A stretch of 64,000 nucleotides of DNA from Benincasa hispida. Its lineage: Eukaryota > Streptophyta > Magnoliopsida > Cucurbitales > Cucurbitaceae. Made by a program: the position numbers and the translations under genes. Positions 1 through 12,460 of this stretch are shown piece after piece. Below the pieces are notes generated by a model. That model did no database searches. It was not told the DNA's origin and saw only the letters and a list, made by a program, of their open reading frames with translations. The stretch covers positions 17,948,114 to 18,012,113 of the forward strand of contig NC_052357.1 in the NCBI RefSeq assembly GCF_009727055.1, in the 5' to 3' direction. The first letter of the stretch is position 1, and each line of letters opens with the position of its first letter.

Positions 1-51
1 TAACGAAGGACACTTCCTTCGATTATGTTCTAACTAGTTACAAAATCCATA

Positions 52-2360
52 TCATTGTCGAGTGGCTGGTTCTGTCCAATCCATCTCGTTGTGATAACGT
101 GAACTTTTCGATCTACCAGATTTTCTCAACAACGATGGATTAGGATGTAAGACGGGCATATTAGGGTACGTGATCCAGTAACCTTCATGCGGTACAGGTT
201 GAAATTGAGGAGGGTAACATTCAGCATACGTTGACAATTTATAGTAGTCCTTAATAAAATATTCGTAGTTCATGTTAAAATGTGAGCAAACGGCCATAAA
301 ATACGAGCATGGAATGCGAAATGCTTGCCACTTGTTACATGAATAGTACCGCTCGGACCTGTTTAGCCTTAATATTTGAACGTTTCCTCCTTTGGTATTG
401 AGACTATAACGTCCGGTATTCACATGAAACACACCTTCATACCGATCGTATGATTGTACTTCATGTTTACTAGATCTTGCAGCCCAATTATTTATTTTCT
501 CGTGTGCGTACCTGGATTTTTACTCCACTTAGTATTATAAAATATGTTTGAAATAAATTGTTAATAACATATATATAAAAAAATAATAATATTACCGGGT
601 GTATTTATCTTGACTCTCCAATGCATCCCTTATTTCTTCTCTTCTTTTCTCGAAATAGTTCACGCATTTGAAGAATGTTATCTAACCAAGAGCATTTATA
701 GGCAAAATTCGAGCTCCTTTGAGAAATCCATTTATGCACTCTGATAGATTTGTCGTCATCCACCCATATCTAAATCCTCCATCATGTACTTGAGTCCATT
801 GCTCTAAACTAATGTTGTAAAAAAACTCAGACAGCTCCGATATATTCCTTTGATATCTTCAATTGCTTTGTTGAACTTTCGAATTTGAAACCGACACCCG
901 ACACGATAAACATAAATTTTCAATGAATTAAATTTATACTTTTTATTGAAGTTGTATGTCGTAAACAGAAACGATGGTGACATTTCGGTCCCATCCAACC
1001 ATTTGCTGGGTTGTTCACTGCTGCGATTATAATAGCATGTCGATCTGAAATTAAACACACATCTTCATGTGTTACAATTTCTCTCAGGTGTTTCAAGAAC
1101 CATCCCCATGAGTCTGCGGACTCTTCATCAGCAACGGCAAACGCAAGTGGAAGAAGATGGTCGTTCGAGTCAATTGATGTAGCAATCAACAATTTTCTTC
1201 TATATTTGGTGTACAAGTGTGTACCATCTATCTGAATTATCAGCCGACATTTATTAAAAGCTTCTATACAAGGACCAAATTCCCAAAATACAGAAGTTAG
1301 GATAACATGGCCTTCAGTAAGCATTTCTTTAACTTTCTACTCTACACGTGTTCCGGGATTGGTCTGTTTAACCATATATAACCACCTGGGTAATAATTTG
1401 TAAGACTCATCTCAATCACCAAACACTTTAACCAACGCTTTTCTTTTACCCTCCCATACCCTTCGGTAAGGAATATGATATCCAAACTTAAATTTGATAT
1501 TGGACTGGAGTTGTGCCAATAGATGGTTTTTCTCTTACGGTGTCACAGAACTCCAGTGCAATAATTAATAAATCCAATTGCACGTGACTTTGACTTAGTT
1601 CTGAATAAAAACATGTATGTTGCTCATCATACTTAGTGATCTCGAACAAGTCATGCGATTTTTTTTTTATTGCACGAAGTCTCCACTTGCAACCTTCCTC
1701 CCACTTCTTACACCGAATTTTCCAAATCGTCGGTGTAGATTCAACAATCTCATATGGTGCGTGACATTTTATTGCAAAACATTTGACCGCGTGTTGTAGC
1801 ATTTCCTTGTCTTGAAAAATCATCCCTTTATACAATTGAGTATTGTCAACATCCACAGGGTCTACAATTGGGTTATGTTCTCGAATGCTATCCAGTACAT
1901 TCATATCCAAATCATTGAATATATCTGAAAGCATCTCATGTTCACGACCATCGAAATCCAACTCTTCAAATACATCACCCGTTTCTATTCTGAAGTCTCT
2001 GTACAGGTTGTTAGCTGCCATATCTTCATTATCACATGGCGATGCAACTGACTCTGGATCAGGATCGATACATTGAGTTAGATTTTCAAACTGGTTAAAT
2101 GATGTATCATGATCCACCCCTATCCTATTTACATTTACATACAAATGCACTAAATTTGGCAGTGGCATTGCCATTGAGAACATCAAGTTCATAGCTTGTG
2201 CTTTCGAAATAAAGAATGACATAAACCTTATTGATCCTAATGGTTTTAGATTAGGATGTCTATATATTATTTCTATCTGATTTGCTCTCATATCTACACT
2301 AAGTAACATCTCAACCATTTCAATGAATGGTTCAAATACAATTTCAGTGTAAAACTCCAA
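52..2360 (-). pseudogene. Mutator-like (MULE/MuDR) transposase, decayed
   Basis: A transposase reading right to left in several broken pieces. At 1488-2360 lies the N-terminal part with a MuDR-type DNA-binding/zinc region (CKKWEEGCKWRLRA). At 920-1324 lies the catalytic core, with IIQIDGTHL and LISDRHAIIIAAV supplying the expected Asp residues, followed by HRFCLRH. At about 600-800 a conserved segment reads GFRYGWMTTNLSECINGFLKGAR-like. At 52-432 lies the C-terminal SWIM zinc-finger region (IPCSYFMAVC). Between 1324 and 1488 the frame continues but carries in-frame stops where Trp codons would be expected. The SWIM finger has Tyr in place of its first Cys and of its His. No ATG is evident at the 2360 end, since the open frame there begins with TTG. 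I see no terminal inverted repeats; the element may continue left of the window. Clearly a dead autonomous MULE; family assignment is secure, exact boundaries are not. Confidence 0.85.
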
Positions 2361-2399
2361 CTTGGTAGTTGGTCATAGTCAACTCCATCAATACCATCA

Positions 2400-2870
2400 A
2401 TCATATTACCATTTGTAAACAACAAAAATCTCAAGCATTTGCCTGTCATTTTCTAAAAAAAAAAAGACAAACATCAATTTTTTGTATTATACTTTTTATA
2501 AGAAGTATATTAAAAAATATTAAATTGTTTAAAAAATCACAATAATTTTACTTTTTATAAGAAGTATATTAAAAAATAACAATAATTTTGTATTAAATTA
2601 AAAATATTAAAGTTTTTAGTTTATAAACATAAACTTTTTAAGTTTTATGAACATAAATTTTTTAAACATAACAATAAATTAAACTTTTTATAACTATTTT
2701 TAAAAATAACAACAAATTAAACTTTTCAAATTAAAATGAGGTAAACTTTTTCAAACTTAATACAAAATAAAAAAAATAAAATAAAATTTAACTTTTTCAA
2801 ACTATTTTAAACTATATTTTCAAAGTTAATATTAGAAAATCAAATATCATAAGAAATATATTAAAAAAAA
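2400..2870. other. AT-rich flank of the MULE
   Basis: Very AT-rich sequence made of short variants of aaacttttt, aaaaatat and ataacaat. No coding potential seen. It grades into the tandem array that follows and is probably a diverged part of it or the subterminal DNA of the MULE. Confidence 0.4.
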
Positions 2871-3525
2871 TCACAATAACTATCACAATAATTTTGTATT
2901 AAACTATAAATATCAACTTTTTAAACATAACAACAAATTAAACATTTTAACACTATAAACATCAAAGTTAATACTAAAGAAATCAAATATCGTATGAATA
3001 AACTAAACTTTTCAAACTATACTAAACTTGTTAATTATCACAATAATTTTGTATTAAACTATAAATATCAACTTTTTAAACATAATAATAAACTAAACAT
3101 TTTAACACTATAAACATCAAAGCTAATACTAAAGAAATCAAATATCATATGAATAAACTAAAATTTTCAAACTATATTAAATTTTTGAAACTATACTAAA
3201 CTTGTTAACTATCACAATAATTTTATATTAAACTATAAATATCAACTTTTTAAACATAACAATAAAATAAACATTTTAACACTATAAACATCAAAGTTAA
3301 TACTAAAGAAATCAAATATCATATGAATAAACTAAAATTTTCAAACTATATTAAACTTTTGAAACTATACTAAAATTGTTAACTATCACAATAATTTTAT
3401 ATTAAACTATAAATATCAACTTCTTAAACATAACAATAAACTAAACATTTTAACACTATAAATATCAAAGTTAATACCGAAGAAATCAAATATCATAAGA
3501 ATAAACTAAACTTTTCAAATATCAT
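2870..3525. repeat. AT-rich tandem array, period about 174 bp
   Basis: The motif tatcaactttttaaacata recurs at 2911, 3066, 3240 and, with one change, 3414. The spacings are 155, 174 and 174 bp. Each unit also holds a caaagttaatactaaagaaa block and an aaactatactaaacttgtta block. The last unit is partial and ends near 3525. The first unit is shorter because it lacks a short internal block. The array directly follows the MULE remnant, so it could be MULE subterminal sequence. Confidence 0.85.
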
Positions 3526-4185
3526 AAGTTCAACACATAGATTTGACAGTAGTTCTCTTTTTTCCTTCAAAGTGACAACGTTCACCCTTTTTTCCTGTTA
3601 TTTGTTATCTAACAATAACTACAAGAAATTTTAAAAAAATTAGAATCTATAAAAAAAATAATATAAGAACAAAAATAAAATGTATAATTATTCTTAAAAA
3701 ATAAAAATTTAGTAGAGTAACGAACCGGTATAGTTTGTGGTCAAGGGTTGTGTGAGAATAATTTGTATTAAACGAAATACAAGAAGAGAAATGGAAATGG
3801 AAAGCAGTGAGTTAAAAAATGGGATGAGAGGGATATTAAGAAGAAGAGAAATAAAAATGGAAAGCAAATTGGAGGAGAGGAAGATGATTTCGAAGGCTTA
3901 TTTTTTAAGGCAGTGAGGGGGCAGTGAGCAAAATTAAGGGGAGAGGAAATAAGGCTGCAAAAAATTATCGAGGCAATGAGCAAAAATGAAGGAGACAGTG
4001 AGTAAAATGAAGAGGAGAGGTGGTTTAAACACTCGACCCACGGGTTGGAAATTAAATGGGGTGGTTGAAGAAGGCAGTGAGCATGCATAAGGCTGTGGAG
4101 AGTAGAGAGCAGCATGCATGCAGTCGATCAATGCATGCAGGGAATCGAAGCAGGGGCAGCATGGCAATGTGACTTGACAATGCAT
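3526..4185. other. Intergenic, purine-rich stretch
   Basis: At 3780-4030 the plus strand is rich in gaagaagagaaa and ggaggagagg runs and in repeated gcagtgag words. Open frames on the minus strand here are low-complexity Ser/Leu/Phe reading of this tract and have no protein-like features. No gene supported. Confidence 0.4.
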
Positions 4186-4296
4186 GTCGAGGGTTGAAGT
4201 TTTGACATATATAAGTCGAAACTTCAACCTTCGACTTATCTTCCTTGTCGAGGGTTGAAGTTTCAACTTATGTATGTCGAAACTTCAACCTTCGAC
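4186..4296. repeat. Two tandem 50-bp hairpins
   Basis: Two imperfect inverted repeats, 4186-4235 and 4247-4296, sit 61 bp apart start to start. Each has arms gtcgagggttgaagttt and aaacttcaaccttcgac around a short loop. A third set of related words (ctcaacctttgac, cctcaaccttcgac) follows at about 4345-4390. Transcribed, each unit would fold into a hairpin of about 17 bp with one mismatch. It may be part of a small foldback transposon; no terminal duplications found. Confidence 0.75.
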
Positions 4297-6285
4297 AACC
4301 CTCAACATACACGTAGGCTCCCACTTTTTCTTTGATTATCGAGTTCTCAACCTTTGACCTCCATATTAATCGAATCCTCAACCTTCGACTTCTAACCTCA
4401 ATCTCTCAAAACAACAATATTTTTCTAATAAATTTCAAAACTACCCTATTTTCTTAATATGTTTTGAAAACAACAATAATATAAAATGTCCGCAAAAATG
4501 TGTCTATTTCAAGAACTTGATAATTTACATCGCCATTTCTAAATCTTTCCCATATTGCTAACTTATTTCTACAATCTTCATATAATTAAAATAATCTCTG
4601 TTCATGCGTGAATTTGTGTGGATTTAAATGCTAAAACTCAAATTATTAATGGTTAACCTTGAATGAGGAATATAATATAAAGAATAGATATTTTACTTTG
4701 TTTATTATTTTAGGTTCTGTTTGGTAATTGTTAATGATTCGTTTAGTAACTATTTCATTTTTGTTTTTGGTTTTTGACAATTAAGTTTATTTCTTTCTCA
4801 TCTTTTACAATGACTTGCCTATTTATTAAGTACAATTGTTGAATTATTAGTAAAATTCTACAAACAAAAACAAATTTTTAAAAACTGTTTTTTTTTAACT
4901 TTGATTTGAACACAATCGATCAAATTGTACCGAAAAGTCTTTTTAAATATTAAAAAAAATATTTAAAAATATTTAAACTATACTAAAAAGTTACTTTTGG
5001 AATTTTTTACTATAAAGTAAATATTTTTGAAAAATTTCTATTTATGGTACCCATCACATTCAATAATCTATATATTTTCTTTTTCATTTAAAAGATATGA
5101 TATTTGATAAAAAAAAAATAATTATTATAAAAAGATTAAAAAATTAAAGCTTTGGAAGGAAGATTGGTATATTCGGTGATGGGATTATTTTGGAATAGAC
5201 ATTCTTTTTCAGACATGATTCGAAAATCCGAATAAAAAAAGAATTTTTAAAAAAATCTTATTCTCCTTTTTCTTCGGCTTTTTTGTGTGGATATAATCCC
5301 TAGAAAAACTCGCACGTGTGATTATGAAGTTTCGTGTGGCCTTCTTATTGCTTTTTTAAATTCAAATTCAAATTATTATTATTATTATTATTATTTGTAA
5401 AGGCCAAATTCCAATTAGTAATGTCCTTTCACCTCCCCTACTCTCCCACCCAAATTAATATATATATATTTTTTTTATTTTCAAATTGAAGTGTATCACA
5501 TGGTTACAGTTTTTTCATATCATTTCACACATTTAAACAATATTATTGTGTATCACATTTAATTTAATTTAGGTTTAAATGAATTGAATCTTATTTCACT
5601 TTTCAAGTTCATTCAATCATGCTTACATTCAGTTTTCAACTTTAAAAATATATATATAACTGTTTTAAACCTAATAAATATATACATTCATATGTTGATC
5701 CTAACTTATGATACACTTAAAAAAGTATATATAACTTCTCTTTTAAATAATTCATTTTTGTTAAGTTTGATATTGAAACCTTAACAACAATTTTCATTTC
5801 ATTGGATATTAAGTGACGCATGAGGACAAGTCATCAACAAAATAATTGTCTACTCATGATATTAATTGAATTTTAATAAAGTACATAGCAACATAGTAGG
5901 TAAAGATTGTCTTGGTAACCTATACTACAGTTGTACGAATTATATTCCAGTGACTTGTAATTTGAGAACTATTGAGTAATTATTTAAAGCCAACATGACC
6001 ACAACTTAATTGGAATAAACTTATACTATTGACTTCAAGGTCAAATATTCAATTCTCTCATCCTACGTATGGTTAAAAAAAACGTCAATTTCAATGTTAT
6101 TTTTGAAAAGAGAACACATGTGAGGACAAATTGAAAGGAAAAGAACAAATTAAATAGAAAATATATTTATTAAGAAAAACTATGAAACAATGTACATCAT
6201 ATATTTTGAAATTATACCCGACACGAGAAATTGTATTTTATATATATTATAATACAAATTAGAATTTCTCGTTATTTTTTAGTGA
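4297..6285. other. AT-rich intergenic region
   Basis: No gene seen. At 4712-4925 it holds the end of a short transposon-like family (ttctgtttggtaattg...), also seen at 36-37 kb. A trinucleotide run lies at 5371-5395. Short open frames are AT-rich noise. Confidence 0.4.
5371..5395. repeat. (ATT)n microsatellite
   Basis: About eight ATT units in a row, followed by TTTG. Confidence 0.9.
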
Positions 6286-6289
6286 TTAC

Positions 6290-6625
6290 CAAGAGTTAAA
6301 TTATAGATATCGATGGAAATATCAAGGCCTCAATGATATGGAAAATTCAATGAAAATATAGATAAAATATCGATTTTGATGAATATTTCTAAAAATAAAT
6401 TTAAATCAGTAAAAAAGTATTTTATTATTTTCAAATAAATAACCATGTCTATTATTTATATTATATTTGTATTAGTGAAATTTTGATGCTTATTTTTTGG
6501 GTTTCATGAATTTTTCTATGATATAATAGAAATATCGATTCACTCTCATATCGATATCGAACCCATGAAAACGTAGAAATATCAATGAAAGTATCGACAT
6601 ATCGATAATATCAATGAATCGATGG
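6290..6625. repeat. ATATCGAT-rich foldback repeat
   Basis: Repeated atatcgat / atcgatgg words occur on both sides (atagatatcgatgg at the left; atcgatggagatttaatactg at the right), giving weak terminal inverted similarity. The interior is AT-rich. It looks like a small non-autonomous DNA element; no clear target duplication seen. Confidence 0.35.
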
Positions 6626-6639
6626 AGATTTAATACTGT

Positions 6640-7560
6640 GATTGGTACCATGTTTAAAATATATTTCGAATTTTTTTTATGGAAGAATAAGAAAAGAAAT
6701 GAATATAAAGAAAAAGGAAAAGGAAATTTCCGTTGCAACAGCAAAAGGCGAATTGAACCGAAAGCTAGCCGACGTGGGACCGAATCGCCGAGCAAAACAA
6801 ACGCAACGGGCAAAATTCACGAGAGATTTAATTTTAAGAATTTAAAATTTATCTTCACTCTAAAAAAATAATAATTTTAAAAAGTACGAAGCCACGTCAG
6901 CATGGGGATCCGGGTCTAATTAGATGGTTGGTTGCCGCTTCACGAGAAGGCGTTGGCCTGCACTCATCCGTCGATTTCGATTATGACCTGTCGTACGAAT
7001 CGACGTGCGACATATGAATCCTATTATAATTTTGGATTTTTCTGCGTGAAAAAATTATAATAATAGTTGATTTATCCAATAAATCATATTTTCTGGTAAG
7101 TGCATTTCTTTTTAGAGTGAATTTGAAGTAGTTAAAATCAATCAAATAATTTTTTGTACACTTTTAAATGCAATTTTACACTATTAAATTGATTTTGAAT
7201 TATTAAAAATATTTTCAGAATCATTTTGAAAAATGATAAAAGTGATTTTAACTATTTCACAAATATATACTAAAGTAGCATGTAGTTTAAAAACATACCA
7301 TAAATGTATACTAAAGTAGCATGTAGTTTAAAAACTTTTTTTATTTTGACCATATGTAGGGAGGAATAATCAGACCTCTAACTTCGAGATTGTTAATATA
7401 CACTATGTCTATTGAATTATGTTCATTCTGACATTAAAAATTATAGTTGAATTTTCTTTATAGTATTTTTACCTAATTTTGTAGTTAGGTTAAGTTTAAT
7501 TCTATCGAATAATTCATGTGGTGATTTGAACCCTATACTTGAATGAGCATGGTGATAATT

Positions 7561-7593
<33 letters not shown>

Positions 7594-8400
7594 AAAAAAA
7601 AAAAAATTTAGGTCAAGCCTGCATGCATTTATAGTACAATCTAAATTGCACTAAATAAAAATCTGTCATGTGATAGTTTTCTTTAATGGTTGTTCTTATT
7701 TTTTTCCACCATGTATAAAAATAGTTGTATGGGGTTAGGTGCCCTAAAAGAATATTTAATGCACTCATATTTTTGGACTTCATCTATTAGAGATAGTTAT
7801 TCTCCCTTGTAAATTCATGACCATTCCCTTATTTAATCTACGTGAGATTTTGGTCACATTTCTAATACTTTGTAAGTAAAAAGGACATATGGAGATAGTT
7901 GCAGCATGAATTGCACCAAAGTATTGGTTTTATAATATTCCAAGTAATTAAGTTTTATTGGCAGAGCTTTACTCCTTTATACTTTATATATAGACATTCT
8001 CAATACTTTATAATTAAAGAGGATACATGGAGATAGTTGTAGTATGGATTCTACCAAACTATTGCCCTTTAGAATATTCCAAGTGTTTATTTTTATATTG
8101 GCAGAGAGCTTTACTCCTTTCTTTATACTTTATATATAAATAGAGAAGGATGAGAATTAATATTCAACGATTAGATAAAATAATATGTGATTTATCTACT
8201 CAATTATGTTTTGATTGATTATATTTCACCAAGATAGTATCATGGGTTAAATGATAGTGTGTTGTGAATATTAAAATTTTAAATTGAATTAAAACCAAGT
8301 TTAACCTACGTGAAATGTAATACATCAATGATAATTTAAAAAATGGGTTCTATTTAATTACGTGTTGATTTTTACCTGTGTTCTATAATCTTAATGAACT
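6640..8400. other. Intergenic region
   Basis: No gene seen. At 6880-7010 there is a short less AT-rich stretch containing cacgtcagc and several cgacgtg-like words, which could be promoter debris. At 7555-7590 there is an AAT run followed by poly-A. At 7860-8110 two related copies of a ggagatagttg...ttactccttt sequence occur about 140-180 bp apart. Confidence 0.35.
7559..7607. repeat. (AAT)n plus poly-A microsatellite
   Basis: About nine ATA/AAT units followed by a run of A. The type of tract is common at retroposon 3' ends, but no retroposon body is recognisable upstream. Confidence 0.85.
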
Positions 8401-8570
8401 ATGGGCTTGTCTCCAAATTTATAATCAAAATATGCAATATGATTGAGGAACCAAAGGTGCTCAATCTGATTGTATCTGAAAATTACATGGAACTTACTAC
8501 TTTTACTGTTGTCATTACATTCATCACTATAAATATTGTTGTCATTACAATAAGATAATTATGAATCTAT

Positions 8571-8645
8571 CATTGTTACCATTACCTTTGCCTTTACCAA
8601 TTGACCCTAAACATTAAAGGTAAAGGTAATGGTAAGAAGACAATG
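8571..8645. repeat. Hairpin, inverted repeat of about 25 bp
   Basis: ttaccattacctttgccttt at about 8576 is mirrored by ggtaaaggtaatggtaagaa at about 8619, with a loop of about 18 bases. A ctcaatctg word occurs to the left (8459) and to the right (8661), so the hairpin may be the core of a small MITE lying just before the large LTR nest. Confidence 0.55.
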
Positions 8646-9060
8646 TGAAGTAAACAGCCTCAATCTGTAATCAGATTATGTTTGCAAAATGCTTAAGTAA
8701 ACATGATCAAAAGCAATCCAATTATGTTTGTGATTAATGTTGGATTTAATATCCTAAATCTCGTTCACCTTATAGTTTGTAATTTTTTAAATACGAATTA
8801 TTTATTTAATAAAATAAATAGTATTTTATTTGACCTTTAGATAGCACTAAATCAATACAATAAACTAAGATCCAAGGTCATTTAATGAAACTTGAACAGT
8901 ATGTGGTAGATATACAACTAGATCATATTCAAGTAATGACCTAAAAGGTCTACAATATATGGTTAAGGTTGGGGGCCTTATCCTGGTGACACTGCAGATA
9001 CGACCCACTTTTTAATAGTTATATGAGCTGTAAATGCTACAAACAATATGATCCATATTG

Positions 9061-11504
9061 TGTTGGGTTGTATGCTCTAAAGCCTTTAGTTTTATGTTAG
9101 TCGAATCAATGGTTGATTGATTTTATATTACTTGTTCAATAATCCATTAATCTAAGATTCAAGGTTATCTTATGTAACTTAAACATGTATGTGGAGACAT
9201 ATAAGTGGATCATGTTTAAGTGATAACCTAAATGGTATTAGTATATGGATAAGGTGGGTGCCTTATCTTGATAATACTACTGATATGACCTACTTTGTAG
9301 TTGTTACAATTGTTGTAAAGTTCTACAAATGATCTAATCCTGCCTATGAGGGCGATCCTTTGATTTGTATGGGTGAGAGTAGTCAGATTCGTCGACTCGA
9401 TAAACCTACCATTTTGGAGATTCATCTTAATAGGGAGCTGGGAACACAGCTACACAAGAAGAAATGCATTATTTCTTTATAGTTAAAGCAAGAAGATAAA
9501 TTGCTCCCTTTAGGGTTGATTTCAGGGTTTGAACAATGAGGCACCTCACCCTCTCCTGGCCCAAGAGGGGCTAAATCATAATTGGACTATGACTAATTGT
9601 TTATTAGAGGGATTCGTGGTACTTAAGAAGTGAGATGTAACTACAGGGTAAAACGATAATTTGATTCAGCTATACTTACGAGCAATTTGTGAAGAGTCAA
9701 CGCGTTATTGATTAGTTATATTCAATGGACACATAAATATCTATAGTGTGAAGAGTTTAGCTGTCGGTCTTTAGTGAAGTGACCGACAATTAATGAATGT
9801 TGATTAAAAGAATTCAATTAATTAATCTTGTATCATTGAAGCTTCAATCTATAGGTCCATAAGGTCACCTCGTTAGCTCAATAAGAAATGATGAGAATCA
9901 AATTAATTTTGGGGTGATTTGAATTGTTCAAATTAATTAAAGGGAATTAATTATATAAGATACAGTTAAATATTGTATATTGATACATTAAATAATATAA
10001 TGCAAGTTGATACATTTGTATGAGATTAATGATTCAAATATTAATTATATGAATATGATTCATATAAAAACTATATGTTAAAAATTTAATATGAATATGA
10101 CATATATTAAATTTATATAGTTTTATGAGAGAAATAAATGTTTGAATATGATTCAAATATCAATTATATGAATATGTTTCATATAGGAACTATATAGTAA
10201 AATTAATATGAATATGATTCATATTAAATTTATATATATTTTATTGAGAGGTATTATAATTTGAATATGATTCATATAAAAACTATAGGTTAAATTTAAT
10301 ATGAATTTGATTCATATTAAATACATTAGGTTATTTGAGAGAATAAAAAACTAAAATTTATGTTATATGTGATATAATATTAACTATAAATTATATGTTA
10401 TATGTGATATAACATATAGTTTAAATATATATTAATTTCTTTTAATTAATTTGAACAATTCAAATCGCACCAAAATTAATTTGATTCCCACCAGTCTTCA
10501 TTGAGCTAAAGATGGGACTTTAGGGACCTATAGATTGAAGTTTCAATGATACGAGATTAATTGATTAAACTCTTTTAATCAAATTAATCAACATTCATTA
10601 ACTGTCCACCACTCCATTAAAGACCGACAACTAAACTCTTTCTACTATAGATATATTTATATGTCCATTGGATATAACCAATCAATAGTGCGTTACCCTT
10701 CACAAATTGCTCTTAAGTATAGTTGGATCAAATTACCGTTTTACGTCTATAGTTACTTCTAACTCTTTAAGTACCATTGATCCCTCTAATGAACAATTAA
10801 TCATAGTCCAACTATGACCGAACTCTTCTTGGTCTAGGAGAGGGTAAGGTGCCTTATTGTTTAAGCCCCATAATCAACTCTTAAGGAAGTAATTTATCTT
10901 CTTACCCTAACTATAGGAAATGAGTGAATTTCTTCTTGTGTAGTTGTGTTCCCAATTCCCTAATCAGACGAATCCTCAAAATGAAAGGCTTATTAAATCG
11001 GTGAATCTGACCACTCTCACCCATACAAATTAAAGGATCGCCCTCATAGGCAAGAGTTCACAACTCACTCAGGATTAAGGTCAAGTCATCTACGGTCATC
11101 TTGGTAAAATGTAAGTCTCTTCTAACAACGGCGTTACAAAGAGATACTTCATTTCGTGGTCCGGTCTTTATATAAACTCTTTTGTATAAGATACCCCCTT
11201 CATGTATCTCCACAAGAATGATTAGGATCAAATCATTTGTAGTACTTTACAATAATTGTAACAATTACAAAGTGGGTCGTATCAGTAGTGTAACCAAGAT
11301 AAGACATCCAATCTTATCCATATAGTACAAACCATTTAGGTTATCACTTAAACATGATCTACTTATATGTCTTCACATACATGTTTAAGTAACATAATCA
11401 CCTTGGATCTTAGGTTAATGGATTATTGCACAAGTAATATAAAATCAATCAACCTTTGATTCAACTAATATAAAACTACGAACTTTAGAGCATACAACCA
11501 ATCA
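9061..11504. mobile_element. Palindromic LTR-derived element (two U3 arms head to head)
   Basis: The element opens with TGTTGGGTTGTATGCTCTAA and closes with the inverted form of nearly the same sequence (gagcatacaaccaatca). The forward arm, 9061 to about 9950, and the reverse arm, about 10430-11504, match over about 0.9-1.0 kb. The forward arm lacks about 150 bp near 9340 that the reverse arm keeps at about 11080-11235. The centre (9950-10430) is AT-rich with aatatgattcatat repeats. Both arms are the U3 part of a copia LTR like its neighbours; neither has the U5 part. TATTG is present on both sides (9056-9060 and 11505-11509), a perfect 5-bp target duplication inside LTR1. So both termini are LTR 5' ends, unlike a normal solo LTR. 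Confidence 0.85.
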
Positions 11505-12430
11505 TATTGTTCATATGGAGACATGTGAGTGAGAGTATCCTATATAAAGAGTTTATATAAGAATGGACCAAAAAATGATTAGTTTCTCACAATGACACTA
11601 TTGATTAAAGAAACTAACTTTTCACTAGGATGACCATAGGTAACTTGACCTTAATCCTGAGTGAGTTGTGAATTCCTGTCAATGAGGATGAACCTTTGTG
11701 TGAGAGTGGCCTTTTTGTCGATTCAAAATATCTACTATTTTGGTATTTTGTCCGAGTAGGGAGCTAGGAACACAACTACACAAAACGGAAGTCGCTCCTT
11801 CCTATAGAAAAGGAAAGTAGATTAATTGTTCCCTTTATACCTGATTTCGGGTCTTAAACAATGAGGCTTCACTCTCTCATTGGCCTAAGAGGGGTTAGTT
11901 TATAGTTGGACTATGAATTATTTGTTCATTAGAGGAATTAGTGACATTTAAGGAGTTAGATGTAACTACAAGGTAAAACGATAATTTTGATCCAACTATA
12001 GTTACGAGCAATTTGTTAAGGGTCAACTCGGGGCTTTCTCAAGAATGAACTTTCGAGGACGAAAGTTCTTTGAGGAGGGAAGAATGTAACACCCCCGGAG
12101 TTTTTTTTTTAAGAATAAACTTTCGAGGACGAAAGTTCTTTGAAGAGGGAAGAATGTAATACTCCACACATTTTTTTAGTAATAATGTAATTTCAGTAAC
12201 TTTATTATTTAGAATTTCAGTAATTTTCATTAGTTGGAGGGTTTTTTTTGGAATTTTGGACTTCAAGTATAAGTGCGGGAATTTAAGTGTTGGCGTGAAA
12301 ATTATTCAATTTTGAAATTCAATTTGAAAATTAATGGCATGAATTAATTTTCTTTTGAAAAGGAAAGGAATTAAATAGTATAAAGTGGAATAAGGAAATG
12401 ATTTAAATATAATTATACTATTTCCTTTTT

Positions 12431-12460
12431 AATTATTATTATTATTATTATTATTATTTT
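12431..12460. repeat. (ATT)n microsatellite in gypsy LTR
   Basis: About nine ATT units in a row, inside the gypsy LTR. Confidence 0.9.

Noticed and set aside
3768..4266. Ser/Leu-rich minus-strand open frames
   Set aside because: Translation of a purine-rich tract; no signal peptide or domain pattern that I trust.
6490..6871. Open frames on both strands near 6.5-6.9 kb
   Set aside because: AT-rich, overlapping on both strands, without domain or start-site support.
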